Origin: Mycobacterium malmoense
Lineage (GTDB): Bacteria > Actinomycetota > Actinomycetes > Mycobacteriales > Mycobacteriaceae
Direction of reading: 5' to 3'
DNA length: 64,000 nucleotides
Assembly: GCF_019645855.1 (NCBI RefSeq)
Contig: NZ_CP080999.1
Location: forward strand, 2,852,001 to 2,916,000
Shown: positions 1-8,463 of the stretch, one piece after another
Numbering within the stretch: position 1 is the first letter of the stretch
Layout of the letters: every line of letters starts with the position of its first letter
Position numbers and translations under genes: made by a program
The notes under the pieces: model-generated
Database searches by the model: none
What the model was told of the DNA's origin: nothing
Seen by the model: only the letters and a program-made list of their open reading frames with translations

Positions 1-2
1 AC

Positions 3-692
3 CCGCGCATCGCTGCCGTCATCAATGAGGCGCTGCTTGGCATGGCGACGGTCGCGAACATCGGCGCCGGAACGGGATCCTACGAACCGGCAGGCACCGT
101 CATCGCCATCGAACCCAGCCGCATCATGATCGCCCAACGCCCGCCCGATTCCGCGCCAACCGTCCAGGCCGTCGCCGAGCACCTGCCCATTCGGTCGGAC
201 GCCGTGGATGCGGCATTGGCCGTGCTGACCGTCCACCACTGGAGCGACCCCAGCCGGGGCGTCGCCGAGATGCTGCGCGTCGCCCGCCGCCGCGTGGTCG
301 TCCTTACCTGGGACCACAACGTCTTTCGAGAGTTCTGGTTAGTGCGCGAGTACTTGCCCGCAGCCGCGCAGACCGATGCGGCCTTGGCTGTGCCAATGAC
401 GAGGCTGATATCGCGACTGGGCGAACCGAAGGTCGTGCCGATCCCAGTCCCGCACGACTGCCTCGACGGATTCGGCGGCGCCTATTGGCGAAGACCATAC
501 GCTTACCTCGACCCAACGGTCCAATCCGGAATGTCGCTATTCGCGCTGACGCCCAAACCCGCGCTGCGGGAAGGACTGTCACGACTACGCGCCGACCTTG
601 CCAGCGGCGAGTGGGACCGCAAACACCAGCACCTCATCAACAATCAGGAACTGGATCTCGGGTACCGGGTCCTCATCGCCGAGCTTCCCTAA
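3..692 (+). CDS. Class I SAM-dependent methyltransferase, 5' end outside the window
   Basis: The reading frame is open from the first bases of the window, so the true start lies upstream; the ATG at 42 is probably internal. The visible part begins with residues leading into a glycine-rich SAM-binding loop (NIGAGTGSYEP), then an acidic strand end (IAIEPS) and a motif resembling the post-II region (LPIRSDAVDAALAVLTVHHW). This is the methyltransferase type-11 fold. The substrate cannot be read. It converges on the cold-shock gene and is followed by a hairpin at 745-775. The family assignment is firm, the function unknown. Confidence 0.8.
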   Translation, partial: PRIAAVINEALLGMATVANIGAGTGSYEPAGTVIAIEPSRIMIAQRPPDSAPTVQAVAEHLPIRSDAVDAALAVLTVHHWSDPSRGVAEMLRVARRRVVVLTWDHNVFREFWLVREYLPAAAQTDAALAVPMTRLISRLGEPKVVPIPVPHDCLDGFGGAYWRRPYAYLDPTVQSGMSLFALTPKPALREGLSRLRADLASGEWDRKHQHLINNQELDLGYRVLIAELP

Positions 693-744
693 TTCCGCGA
701 CAGGGGAACGTGAAAGCATGCCTTAAGGAGGCTAGAGACTCCAA

Positions 745-775
745 TGGGCTGGTACGAAGCAACCGCACCAGCCCA
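745..775. terminator. Hairpin between convergent genes, probable bidirectional terminator
   Basis: TGGGCTGGT (745-753) and ACCAGCCCA (767-775) form a perfect 9-bp stem with a 13-nt loop. It lies 53 bp after the methyltransferase stop and 21 bp after the cold-shock stop on the other strand. There is no U-tract, which is common for mycobacterial terminators. Confidence 0.55.
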
Positions 776-795
776 CTGTCATGTATATGAGTTTC

Positions 796-999
796 TTAGA
801 CGGCGGTGACTCCTACTGCCTGGGGTCCTTTGGCTCCTTGCTCAACCTCGAACTGAACACGCTGGTTTTCCTCGAGCGAGCGATAGCCGCTTCCCTGGAT
901 CTCGGAGTAGTGGACGAAGAGGTCCTTCGCGCCGTCGTCAGGGGTGATGAAGCCGAAGCCCTTGTCACCGTTGAACCATTTCACAGTTCCCTGTGCCAT
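796..999 (-). CDS. Cold-shock domain protein (CspA/CspB type)
   Basis: A 67-residue single cold-shock domain. It shows the RNP1 motif KGFGFI near residues 13-18 and an RNP2-type segment LFVHYSEI near 27-34, with the starting VKWFN signature. The family consists of small nucleic-acid-binding beta barrels that keep mRNA unstructured at low temperature. The gene follows a DEAD-box helicase on the same strand after 113 bp. Both products remodel RNA, so they may be co-expressed in cold or stress adaptation (inference). The length is normal and the call is firm. Confidence 0.95.
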   Translation of the reverse strand: MAQGTVKWFNGDKGFGFITPDDGAKDLFVHYSEIQGSGYRSLEENQRVQFEVEQGAKGPQAVGVTAV

Positions 1000-1112
1000 T
1001 TACTTACTTCTCTCAATCAAATGCGGATGTACCAAGAACATCCGCGGGGACAGGATAGCACGAGCGGCATCACTTATTGGAAGCGCCGTGACCCTATGCC
1101 AATCAGCGCCAA

Positions 1113-2408
1113 TCAGCGCTGCACGCGGCCAGACCGGCGGCGCCGTCTGCGGCCGGCGGAACCCGAGCGGCGAGGCTGCGATGGACGCGACGGAGCCGTC
1201 TTCTGCGGTGCGGGAGCCCGGTAGGGCGCCATGTCGCCGGCCACCGCATGCACGGCGGCCGAGTCGACAGTGACCTCCTGTGGAGTGACACGGATGCCTG
1301 CCCGGCGCATCAGCGAATGTGTGTCCTTGCGCTGCTCGGGCAAGACGACAGTCACGACGTCACCCCGGCTTCCGGCCCGCGCCGTTCGTCCGGACCGGTG
1401 CAAGTAGGCCTTGTGCTCGGCGGGCGGATCAATGTGCACCACCAATTCGATTCCGTCGACATGTACACCGCGCGCGGCGATGTCGGTGGCTACCAACACC
1501 CGTGCCTCACCCGTGCTGAAGGCGGCGAGATTTCGGTCGCGTGCGGGTTGAGAAAGGTTGCCGTGCAAATCGACTGCCGGGACACCGGATTCGGTGAGCT
1601 GCATGGCGAGCTTGCGTGCCTGACGTTTGGTGCGCATGAACAAGATTCGGCGTCCGGTGCCGGAGGCGAGCCGATGTACCAGCTCCTTTTTGGCTTGCAC
1701 GCCGGAGACATGGAACACGTGGTGGGTCATCTCGGGCACGGACGAGTTGGAGCCGTCGACAGAGTGCAGCACGGCGTCGCGCAGGAATCGGTTGACGAGC
1801 TTGTCGACGCCGTTATCGAGGGTTGCGGAAAACAGCAGTCGCTGGCCACCGCTCGGTGTGGCCGCCAGGATGCGGGTGACGCCGGGAAGGAAGCCGAGAT
1901 CGGCCATGTGATCGGCTTCGTCGATCACCGTGATCTCGATCGAGTCGAGACTGATCAAGCGTTGCTTCATCAAGTCTTCAAGCCGGCCGGGGCAGGCCAC
2001 GACAATATCGACGCCAGACTTTAGCGCCGCCGCCTGCTTGCCTTGCGGTACGCCCCCAAAGATTGTCGTCACACGGAGGTCGTTGACGGCAGCCAACGGT
2101 TCCAGCACCGCGGTTATCTGGCTGGCCAGCTCCCGGGTGGGGGCGAGAACCAGACCCGACGGTCGGGAGGGGCGACGCGGACGTTTGGCCAGCCCGCTGA
2201 CCATAGGAATCGAAAAGGCAAGCGTCTTACCGCTGCCTGTCTTGCCGCGGCCAAGGACGTCCCGGCCGGCGAGTGTGTCGGGAAGGGTTTCGATTTGGAT
2301 GGGAAACGGATGGGTGATCCCGCGGGCGGCGAGCACTCCGATGAGTGGTTCACCCACGCCGAGATCGGCAAATGTCTTGCCAGTAGTCACTTTGATGTCT
2401 TTCAGCAT
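1113..2408 (-). CDS. DEAD-box RNA helicase, RhlE-like
   Basis: A protein of 431 residues with the ordered helicase motifs: Q-motif region (FADLGVGEPL...PFPIQ), motif I GKTGSGKT near residue 57, motif Ia PTRELASQ, motif II DEAD (VIDEADHMADLGF), motif III SAT, and the C-terminal motifs VATDIAARGVH and HRSGRTARAG. A basic, low-complexity tail of about 30 residues (RRRRRR) fits an RNA-binding extension. The predicted role is ATP-dependent unwinding of RNA duplexes. It lies upstream of the cold-shock gene on the same strand. It resembles RhlE/DeaD proteins; the exact orthology is not established. Confidence 0.92.
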   Translation of the reverse strand: MLKDIKVTTGKTFADLGVGEPLIGVLAARGITHPFPIQIETLPDTLAGRDVLGRGKTGSGKTLAFSIPMVSGLAKRPRRPSRPSGLVLAPTRELASQITAVLEPLAAVNDLRVTTIFGGVPQGKQAAALKSGVDIVVACPGRLEDLMKQRLISLDSIEITVIDEADHMADLGFLPGVTRILAATPSGGQRLLFSATLDNGVDKLVNRFLRDAVLHSVDGSNSSVPEMTHHVFHVSGVQAKKELVHRLASGTGRRILFMRTKRQARKLAMQLTESGVPAVDLHGNLSQPARDRNLAAFSTGEARVLVATDIAARGVHVDGIELVVHIDPPAEHKAYLHRSGRTARAGSRGDVVTVVLPEQRKDTHSLMRRAGIRVTPQEVTVDSAAVHAVAGDMAPYRAPAPQKTAPSRPSQPRRSGSAGRRRRRRSGRVQR

Positions 2409-3085
2409 CGGTTGCGCCGGGTGGCGGCGAAATACGCGCGGTCGGTCGGCACAAGGTGGCGAGATTGCCGGTGGGCAAAATCGATCGCCGCGATACGAAC
2501 TGCGCCGGATTCAGTGCGTCAGCCACTAGGACCAGGGCGGGCGCCGGAAGGATGAAGAAGCGTTTCACGACGTGCTGGCCATCGACTAGAACAGCCAACA
2601 TTGCCCACAGCATAGCAGCCCCACGATCTAGTACGCCCTGGACCGCAGCTGGGTCGGTGCGAGCGCCCGTGTTCACTGCCTGTACAGTCGGGGTGAACCG
2701 TGTTTTAGCGGTCATCGCGAATCGTGGACGCATCACGAAAGAGATCGCGTGCGATTCGACCGTCGTCCGTCCGTTCTAAGTGCGTACGGCCGACCTCTTC
2801 ATTCGTAAGGACACCGCATGGACAACTCGAACCTGTTTTCCCATCCCGTCGCACCGGAACATGTCGCGTCGCGGGAAACCCCCGGAAAACCAGTCGAACA
2901 CCCGACGTTTTCGGATCGGCCTGACGCCGAGGCTGCCGTCTCTGCAACGCAACGATCGTGAACGGCCCTGCGGGCGGCTCGACGTCGCGCCCGAGCGAAA
3001 TACATGGGGAGCACGTCGAAACACGTTGCGACACTGCGACGCAACAAGATCAATAAGGGATCCGTGGGGGTTGTCCGGTCCCCGT
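2409..3085. other. Long intergenic region, no supported gene
   Basis: This region of 677 bp separates the helicase start from the TetR stop. The open frames here have weak third-position GC bias and no recognisable domain. The best candidate is a 47-codon frame at 2818-2961 on the plus strand, with AAGGA 7-8 bp before its ATG. It could be a small protein, but nothing in its translation supports this. A long 5' untranslated region for the helicase mRNA is an alternative use of the left part. Confidence 0.4.
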
Positions 3086-3802
3086 TTATTTGGCGGCCAT
3101 GCGATCCTTGGGCCGAGCGCGACGGCTTGTGACTCCCGTATTCGATCCCGCCGCATCGCGCTTCTTCTGCGCCGGCGCTTGCCGTCTTGGCCAGTGATGG
3201 CAGACCAATAGCGCGCCATCGACAATGGCGTCGATGAAGGCGTCGTCGACCGATTCACCCGTTACCACCACCCGATAGTGAATCGGACCGACGAGCCATT
3301 CTGCCAGCGAGGCCACATCGGTTTCGGGCGATAACTCACCGCGGGCGATCGCACGAACGAACGGTTTCTGGTCCCGAGCCTGCTGATCATGGAGGTAGCG
3401 GGCCCGAAATGTGTGGGCGAGCCCCGAATCGTGCTGCGCCTGCCCCACGAGCGCGCGGTACACCGCGCCGGCATCGTCGACTGTGAGAAATCGGACCGTG
3501 TCGCGCAGATGCGCGCGCAGATCGGACTCGAGGCTGCCGGTATCGGGTGGCTCCAGATCCGCGGCCGCGTCTTCGAGGAACGCGTCCATCAGGACGTCCG
3601 TCTTGGAGCTCCACCAGCGGTAGACGGTCTGTTTTGCGACCCCCGCCGCCCTGGCGATCCCTTCGACGGTGACCCCCGCGAAACCCTTTTCGACGAGCAG
3701 GTCATCGGCGGCACGCAGAACGGCCTCCCGCGCGGCCTCACTGCGCCCATGCCGGTTGCCGCGATGCGGTTGCATATCTGCCACGGGTCGATCCAACACC
3801 AC
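3086..3802 (-). CDS. TetR-family transcriptional regulator
   Basis: The N-terminal helix-turn-helix is clear: REAVLRAADDLLVEKGFAGVTVEGIARAAGVAKQTVYRWW is a textbook TetR DNA-binding domain (read in two parts around residues 25-65). The C-terminal ligand domain (TetR_C-like, with WLVGPIHYRVVV) is typical of the family. Starts are possible at GTG 3802 or ATG 3775. It is divergent from the O-methyltransferase at 3846, with a 32-bp near-perfect palindrome between the two. The simplest model is repression of both genes, relieved by an unknown ligand. The basic C-terminal tail is probably disordered. Confidence 0.9.
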   Translation of the reverse strand: MVLDRPVADMQPHRGNRHGRSEAAREAVLRAADDLLVEKGFAGVTVEGIARAAGVAKQTVYRWWSSKTDVLMDAFLEDAAADLEPPDTGSLESDLRAHLRDTVRFLTVDDAGAVYRALVGQAQHDSGLAHTFRARYLHDQQARDQKPFVRAIARGELSPETDVASLAEWLVGPIHYRVVVTGESVDDAFIDAIVDGALLVCHHWPRRQAPAQKKRDAAGSNTGVTSRRARPKDRMAAK

Positions 3803-3808
3803 CTCACC

Positions 3809-3840
3809 CTAGACTAGACGGAACGTTCCGTCTACTCTAG
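3809..3840. promoter_or_regulatory. TetR operator overlapping two divergent promoters
   Basis: The core TAGACGGAACGTTCCGTCTA (3815-3834) is a perfect 20-bp palindrome. With flanking CTAGAC and CTCTAG it reaches 32 bp with one mismatched pair. On the plus strand TACTCT (3833-3838) fits a TANNNT -10 element exactly 7 bp before the ATG at 3846, so the methyltransferase mRNA is probably leaderless. On the minus strand TAGTCT (3816-3811) sits about 8 bp before the GTG at 3802. The operator would block both promoters. Confidence 0.8.
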
Positions 3841-3845
3841 CGGTT

Positions 3846-4484
3846 ATGACCGCAACCTTGAATCAACCGGCATACGCCTCGATCATCGACCGCCTATTCG
3901 CCAATGCGCAGCTGGATGCTGAACGGCGACAGGGAGCTTCGCCGCGCGACTACTCCTTCGAAGAACGCGCGGACGCATGCCAAGACTTCTATCTCTCCGT
4001 GGCTCCCGACTCGGGCCGCCTGCTGTACAGCCTCGTCCGTGCGGTCAAACCGACGACCGTCGTGGAATACGGCATGTCGTATGGCATCTCGACACTGCAC
4101 CTAGCTGCGGCGGTCCGCGACAACGGCACAGGGCACGTCATCACCACCGAGATGAGCTCCCGCAAGCTGGCGGCAGCCCGCGCAACGTTCGACGAAGCGG
4201 GAGTCAGTGACCTGATCACCATCCTCGAAGGAGACGCCCGCGCCACCCTCAAGACAGTCAGCGGCCCAGTGCAATTCGTGCTTCTCGACGGCTGGCCCGA
4301 CCTCGACCTGGAGGTGGTGAAGATTCTCGAACCCGTGCTGGCACCCGGCGCACTCATCGTCGGCGACAACGTCAACCTCGACCCGGAGCATGCCTACCTC
4401 AACTATGTCCACGCCCCGGAGAACGGCTACGTCAGCACCGCGCTGCCTCTCGACAAGGGCTTGGAGCTGACCGTCCGCGTATAA
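3846..4484 (+). CDS. O-methyltransferase-like SAM-dependent methyltransferase
   Basis: A protein of 212 residues. The SAM-binding region is VVEYGMSYGISTLHLAAAV (near residues 72-90), followed by an acidic residue in VITTEMS, EGDA, and a LLDGWPDLD segment equivalent to the metal/substrate region of class I O-methyltransferases. The first glycine-rich motif reads EYGMSYG rather than the usual E-I/V-G-T. The substrate is unknown. Its promoter overlaps the TetR operator and the transcript is probably leaderless, so it is likely the regulator's target gene. Confidence 0.85.
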   Translation: MTATLNQPAYASIIDRLFANAQLDAERRQGASPRDYSFEERADACQDFYLSVAPDSGRLLYSLVRAVKPTTVVEYGMSYGISTLHLAAAVRDNGTGHVITTEMSSRKLAAARATFDEAGVSDLITILEGDARATLKTVSGPVQFVLLDGWPDLDLEVVKILEPVLAPGALIVGDNVNLDPEHAYLNYVHAPENGYVSTALPLDKGLELTVRV

Positions 4485-4554
4485 CTCCAGCGGGCTGCAG
4501 GAGCCCGGGGGAGTAGCGGCCCTGAGCAGTCCGGCTTCCGCTAAGCCGTCGTAG

Positions 4555-5148
4555 TCAGCTCGAGGCGCTGAGGACCTTGATCGCGAAGATGAGCGTGTCG
4601 CCCGGCCGGATTCCAGCGCTCGGCTGACCGTCGGGATAGCCATCCGCGGAGGTCATTGCGACGGCGACCGTCGAGCCGACCGTTTGTCCCGTGATGGCTT
4701 TCTGGAAGCCCGGCACGACTCCGCCAAGCGGGAAGTCGACCGGGGCACCCCGTTCGTAGCTGCTGTCGAACACGGACCCGTCACGTCCATTGACACCCAT
4801 GTAGCACACGGATACCCGCGCCGTGCCCGGCACCACCGGTCCATCTCCGGCGTGCAGCGTATGCACCTGGGTCTGGGTCACGCTGAACGGTGTCGTCACG
4901 TTCACACGCGGAGCCGTCGTATCCGTGGACCCGGTGACCGCGATGCTGCCCGTGGTCCCGGCCAGCGTCCAGTCGGGCGTTCCACCGTTCTGCGGTGCTG
5001 CGGTTGGGCACGAACCGGCCGCGGTCGCCTTGCCCGATCCAGCGAGCGTCAGAACGATTACCGCGATACAGGCTGCGAGCGCCACGGAAAAATAGACTCG
5101 GGAGGACTTCACGGCCGTCACGCTACAGGCACTTATTGCGCCCCTCAT
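4555..5148 (-). CDS. Exported FKBP-type peptidyl-prolyl cis-trans isomerase
   Basis: About 197 residues from the ATG at 5148; GTG starts at 5121 or 5112 (VKSSRVYF) are also possible. A hydrophobic signal segment (VYFSVALAACIAVIVLTLAG) precedes a secreted domain. The C-terminal half has FKBP features: GRDGSVFDSSYERGAPVDFPLG, VVPGFQKAITGQTVGS, and the last strand GDTLIFAIKVL. The family catalyses proline isomerisation; here it would act outside the membrane. The frame stays open upstream to 5292 only because it runs through a mazEF remnant, so the longer form is not real. Confidence 0.88.
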   Translation of the reverse strand: MRGAISACSVTAVKSSRVYFSVALAACIAVIVLTLAGSGKATAAGSCPTAAPQNGGTPDWTLAGTTGSIAVTGSTDTTAPRVNVTTPFSVTQTQVHTLHAGDGPVVPGTARVSVCYMGVNGRDGSVFDSSYERGAPVDFPLGGVVPGFQKAITGQTVGSTVAVAMTSADGYPDGQPSAGIRPGDTLIFAIKVLSASS

Positions 5149-5189
5149 TGGTAGCCCTGCGCTGGGCGAAGCGATGCCTTGCGGGGAGA

Positions 5190-5292
5190 GAGACCGCGGC
5201 CACCACCACACCTCTCCGCGTGCCGGAAGTGCGCTCACGAGTCTCCAGCCGCCGCCGCCACGACGCTGGGTCACCCCACCCATCGGGCTCAT
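5190..5292 (-). pseudogene. mazE/mazF junction remnant
   Basis: The minus strand of 5203-5267 matches 34594-34659 (the end of mazE plus the start of mazF) over about 65 bp, with one 1-nt indel and about one substitution. It encodes the mazF start VSALPARGEVWW and then loses similarity. The rest of both genes is absent, so this is a scar of a lost mazEF locus. Confidence 0.75.
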
Positions 5293-5323
5293 CGACTTGG
5301 GCTTGCTTGGGATTCGGGAGCGA

Positions 5324-6448
5324 TCAGTTGTCGCGTTGCTTCTTTGCGGATGCCTCGGTTAAGGCTCGGTTGCGGGCGTCGATTTGTTCTTGGGTGGCCG
5401 GCACCAGTCGGTCGCCTCCCGGCGCCGCTATCGCCTGGATTTTGGTCGCGAGCGGCCTCTGATCGCGGTCGTATTGCTCCCATGCTTGGGTGACGTCGCC
5501 GGGGTGGTCGCGCAGTGCTTGGGCCAGAAACCATGCGCCGGTCAGGGCGAGGCTGGTGCCTCGGCCGGTCAGGTTGGAGGTGCAGTGCGCGGCATCGCCA
5601 ACGAGGACGACGCGACCGCGGTGCCAGACGGGCATCTGGATCTGGCTGACCGAGTCGAAGTACAACTCCGGATCCTGGATTGCCGCGTCGATCAGTTCGG
5701 GGACTCGCCACTCGCTATGGCCGGCGAAAGCGTCGGCGAGGATCAGCTTTTGGGTGGCGAGGTCGTGGTAGTCGTAGTCAATCCAGGGCGATCGGAACAT
5801 GAAGACCGCCAACGCTTTGTCGTTGTAGGCGGCGATGCCGGCCATGTGACCGGGAAAGTTGTACATCGGGTTGTTGCGTCCGGTCGGCGTGTACTCGGGC
5901 AGCGCGGCCAGTGCGATATAGAAGCCGAGATGGCGCAGGAATTGCTGTTCGGGACCGAACGTCAGCCGGCGGACGGCCGAGTGCATCCCGTCGGCCCCGA
6001 CGACGAGGTCGTAGCGGTCGCGGGCGCCCGAGGCGAAGCGGATGTTGACTCCGGCTCCGTCGTCGTCCAATTCGGCGATGGATTCGCCGAACCGCAGCTC
6101 TACCGGCGAACCGAGGTGGTTGTAGAGGATGTTAGTGAGCTCTTCGCGCGGGATTTCGGTGTCGTCGGGGGAATCGTTGATCTCGTCGAAAGGTGGCTCG
6201 GCCACCACGGCGCCGTTGCTGTCGACGAACTGCACGCGTTCGCTCATGTCGATTCGACGGTCGCGGATCTGTCCGAGCACACCCATCTTGTCGGCGACGT
6301 CGAGTGCGTCGCCGCGAATGTCGATGGGGGAGCCGTTAACCCGCAGATGGTCGGCGCGCTCGACGATGGTCACGTCGTGGCCGTCGGCCCCGAGGTCGAT
6401 CGCGGCGCTCAGGCCCGCGACACCCGCACCGGAGATGAGAATGCGCAT
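5324..6448 (-). CDS. FAD-dependent aromatic-type monooxygenase
   Basis: A protein of 374 residues from ATG 6448, which has a GGAG ribosome site about 10 bp upstream. The N-terminal dinucleotide fold MRILISGAGVAGLSAAIDLG carries the GxGxxG motif. A DG motif (VVGADGMHSAVRRL) near residue 155 and the second FAD motif GRVVLVGDAAHCTSNLTGRGTS near 280 complete the PF01494 signature. The family uses NAD(P)H and oxygen to hydroxylate aromatic or polyketide substrates, including TetX-type drug inactivation. The substrate here is unknown. It is the last gene of the run starting at 9355, 93 bp after the hydrolase stop. Confidence 0.88.
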   Translation of the reverse strand: MRILISGAGVAGLSAAIDLGADGHDVTIVERADHLRVNGSPIDIRGDALDVADKMGVLGQIRDRRIDMSERVQFVDSNGAVVAEPPFDEINDSPDDTEIPREELTNILYNHLGSPVELRFGESIAELDDDGAGVNIRFASGARDRYDLVVGADGMHSAVRRLTFGPEQQFLRHLGFYIALAALPEYTPTGRNNPMYNFPGHMAGIAAYNDKALAVFMFRSPWIDYDYHDLATQKLILADAFAGHSEWRVPELIDAAIQDPELYFDSVSQIQMPVWHRGRVVLVGDAAHCTSNLTGRGTSLALTGAWFLAQALRDHPGDVTQAWEQYDRDQRPLATKIQAIAAPGGDRLVPATQEQIDARNRALTEASAKKQRDN

Positions 6449-6541
6449 TGGATTTCGCTCCTTCTGACAAGAAGACACATTTTGTAGTCAAACCGGTGAT
6501 CGACCGCCACGGCACGTTCGTGGGGCCGCAGCTTGGCCGGT

Positions 6542-7816
6542 TTATTTGGCCGTCTGCTTGTTGAATGTTTCGTCGAGCCAGTCGAACTCGATTTGGTTTC
6601 TCCGGTTGAGGTTGTTGGCCTGGCAGTGGAGGTCGGCACCGTCGAGCGAGGTGAGGTGCACGGACGTCTTCGGGCAAGTCAAACCGTCGAAGAACTTATC
6701 TGTTGGCCCCTGCATGGTGCCGCCTTCGCCCGCGGCGGTGACGTTCAACAACGGCGTTGTCAGCTGGTCCTCAAGACCCCACAAGATCATGCCGTCCAAG
6801 AGCTTTTTGAGCTCTGTGAGCGGTTGATCTCCCACGCCGCAACGCCAACTGAAGTCGTTCAGAACATAATTACCGGTGGGGGTTGAGCCGTCGACCTGCG
6901 AGGCATCGGGGTTCTCCGGGTCGGCTCCGCAAGACATCAGGATGGTCGCCCGGCACTCAGGGACCAGTGAATTGGCGATGATCGCCTTGATGCGCTTCTC
7001 GCGGCTCACCGCCCGCGGGCCCATGGCGCCACCCCAGCTGTAGCCGGTGAACGCGAGACGCTGCGGATCGACCTCCGGGCGGGTCAGGGCGTAGTCGACC
7101 GCCGCGCCGACCGGCACCCACGTATCGGTGCGGTACACCAGCTCGGGATCGTTTAAGACCGTCCCGAACTGACCCGGCATCTCGAAGGCCAACAGGTTGT
7201 AGCCACGCTCGATTGCAGCCTTCCCGACCTGGGTGGCCACCTCTTCGTAGGTGCCATCAGCCCCACTAATCCCCAACAACGTTGGCCGCGCCGTGGTGCT
7301 GTCGTCGACCTTGAAGAAGTAGCCGGGCAGCGTCTTACCCTTCTCGTAGGGGATCGCCACCACCTCGACCGGCGTATCCCATAACTTCACCGCATTCCGG
7401 AACGCGTCTTGGCCCTTTTTCCACGTCGGCCTCTTGCGAGGGTCATTGTGGTGCAAGAAGAAATAGGCATTCCGGTAATAGCTCGCCCCCCGAAAGAACG
7501 CCTCGCGAGCGCTGACCTTATGGCCGCGCGTCAAGACATCTGCGCCGAGTGCGTCCACCCGCCCTGCGGTCGCCGCCCACTCGGTGTACCAGCTCTCGAA
7601 GAGATTGTTCTCGTCAACCCGGCGCGCAGTGGTGTAACACTCACCCACAGCGGCAGCACCGACAGCTGCCAAGCCCATGGCACGGATCAGCTGGGCATCG
7701 ACGAAGGGGTGACTGAACACGTTCGGCGACCCGGGTACGGGGCGAAACACCACCACGTGGCCCGACTCGTTTATCTCAAGTTCCGGCGCCGAGGCCGTGC
7801 CTGACTGTTCGGACAT
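6542..7816 (-). CDS. Alpha/beta hydrolase, FrsA/dihydropseudooxynicotine-hydrolase-like
   Basis: A protein of 424 residues with an N-terminal helical region (1-150) and an alpha/beta hydrolase core. The nucleophile elbow is GYSWGG near residue 257. A late aspartate (WGLEDQLTT or SLDGADLH) and histidine (DLHCQ) could complete the triad. The long N-terminal part is typical of the esterase group that includes 2,6-dihydropseudooxynicotine hydrolase. Its start overlaps the TetR gene by 46 bp, and AAAGGAG stands before the ATG. Translational coupling is likely. The substrate is unknown. Confidence 0.82.
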   Translation of the reverse strand: MSEQSGTASAPELEINESGHVVVFRPVPGSPNVFSHPFVDAQLIRAMGLAAVGAAAVGECYTTARRVDENNLFESWYTEWAATAGRVDALGADVLTRGHKVSAREAFFRGASYYRNAYFFLHHNDPRKRPTWKKGQDAFRNAVKLWDTPVEVVAIPYEKGKTLPGYFFKVDDSTTARPTLLGISGADGTYEEVATQVGKAAIERGYNLLAFEMPGQFGTVLNDPELVYRTDTWVPVGAAVDYALTRPEVDPQRLAFTGYSWGGAMGPRAVSREKRIKAIIANSLVPECRATILMSCGADPENPDASQVDGSTPTGNYVLNDFSWRCGVGDQPLTELKKLLDGMILWGLEDQLTTPLLNVTAAGEGGTMQGPTDKFFDGLTCPKTSVHLTSLDGADLHCQANNLNRRNQIEFDWLDETFNKQTAK

Positions 7817-8463
7817 GGGAGAACTCCTTTGACTGATGATTCGTCGTTGGGTGCCGGAAGCCCGGCGGCGATATCGGTGAGCGCTGCACGCAGCAGCATC
7901 GGGTAGGCAACCGGCGGATCCGCGGTCGCGTAGATGTCCATGGTGGCCTCGACCACTGCGCGAATGACGGCTGCCACCACGCGCGGATACATGTCGCGCC
8001 GCAGATCGGTTCCAGTGCGCTCGGCGATCGCTGAGGCGAACTCACCAACCAGATCCCGGGTCAGAGCACTACGAACCTCGCTGTTGGCCAGCAGCTTTCG
8101 AATCTCGGCTAGTCCGGTAGGAGTCGGCAGCGTGTTCTTGTTACCCGTCGCCTCGGCGAAGTCCTCTTCGATTGGCCCGAGCAACGCCTCGGTGATCGAG
8201 GTCCACAGCGCCTCCCCGGCGGGACGCTCACGCAACAGGGCAACACTGCGGTGCACACGCTCGGTCTGCCGATAGACCAGTGCGTCGTACTTGGTGGCGA
8301 AGTAGTTGCTGAATGTGCGCGCCGACACCCCGGCCAGCGCCGCGATGTCTTCTCGGGTGACGTTGTCCATACCGCGCTCGGAGGCCAGCCGCATCGCGGC
8401 ATCAGACAACGCGCGACGGGTATCGGTTTTCTTGCGTTCTCGCAGCCCGGTCATGTCAGCCAT
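7771..8463 (-). CDS. TetR-family regulator inside the methyltransferase/hydrolase operon
   Basis: About 230 residues from ATG 8463 (MADMTGLRERKK); ATG 8454 is an alternative. The helix-turn-helix MRLASERGMDNVTREDIA followed by ALAGVSARTFSNYFATKYDAL is typical TetR. The start overlaps the upstream methyltransferase stop by 8 bp and the 3' end overlaps the hydrolase start, so the genes are translationally linked. The palindrome at 9473-9502 upstream of the operon is a natural autoregulatory site (inference). Confidence 0.9.
   Translation of the reverse strand: MADMTGLRERKKTDTRRALSDAAMRLASERGMDNVTREDIAALAGVSARTFSNYFATKYDALVYRQTERVHRSVALLRERPAGEALWTSITEALLGPIEEDFAEATGNKNTLPTPTGLAEIRKLLANSEVRSALTRDLVGEFASAIAERTGTDLRRDMYPRVVAAVIRAVVEATMDIYATADPPVAYPMLLRAALTDIAAGLPAPNDESSVKGVLPCPNSQARPRRRNLR

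Noticed and set aside
2350..2736. 128-codon frame overlapping the helicase start
   Set aside because: Weak third-position GC, no domain, and overlap with the helicase start codon.
2818..2961. 47-codon frame as a real small gene
   Set aside because: Ribosome site is acceptable, but third-position GC is only about 61 percent and no homologue is recognised; left as a note in the intergenic entry.
5150..5175. GGTAGCCCTGCG near the mazEF remnant as an array site
   Set aside because: Shares 12 bp with degenerate copy 5 but lacks the direct arms; chance match likely.
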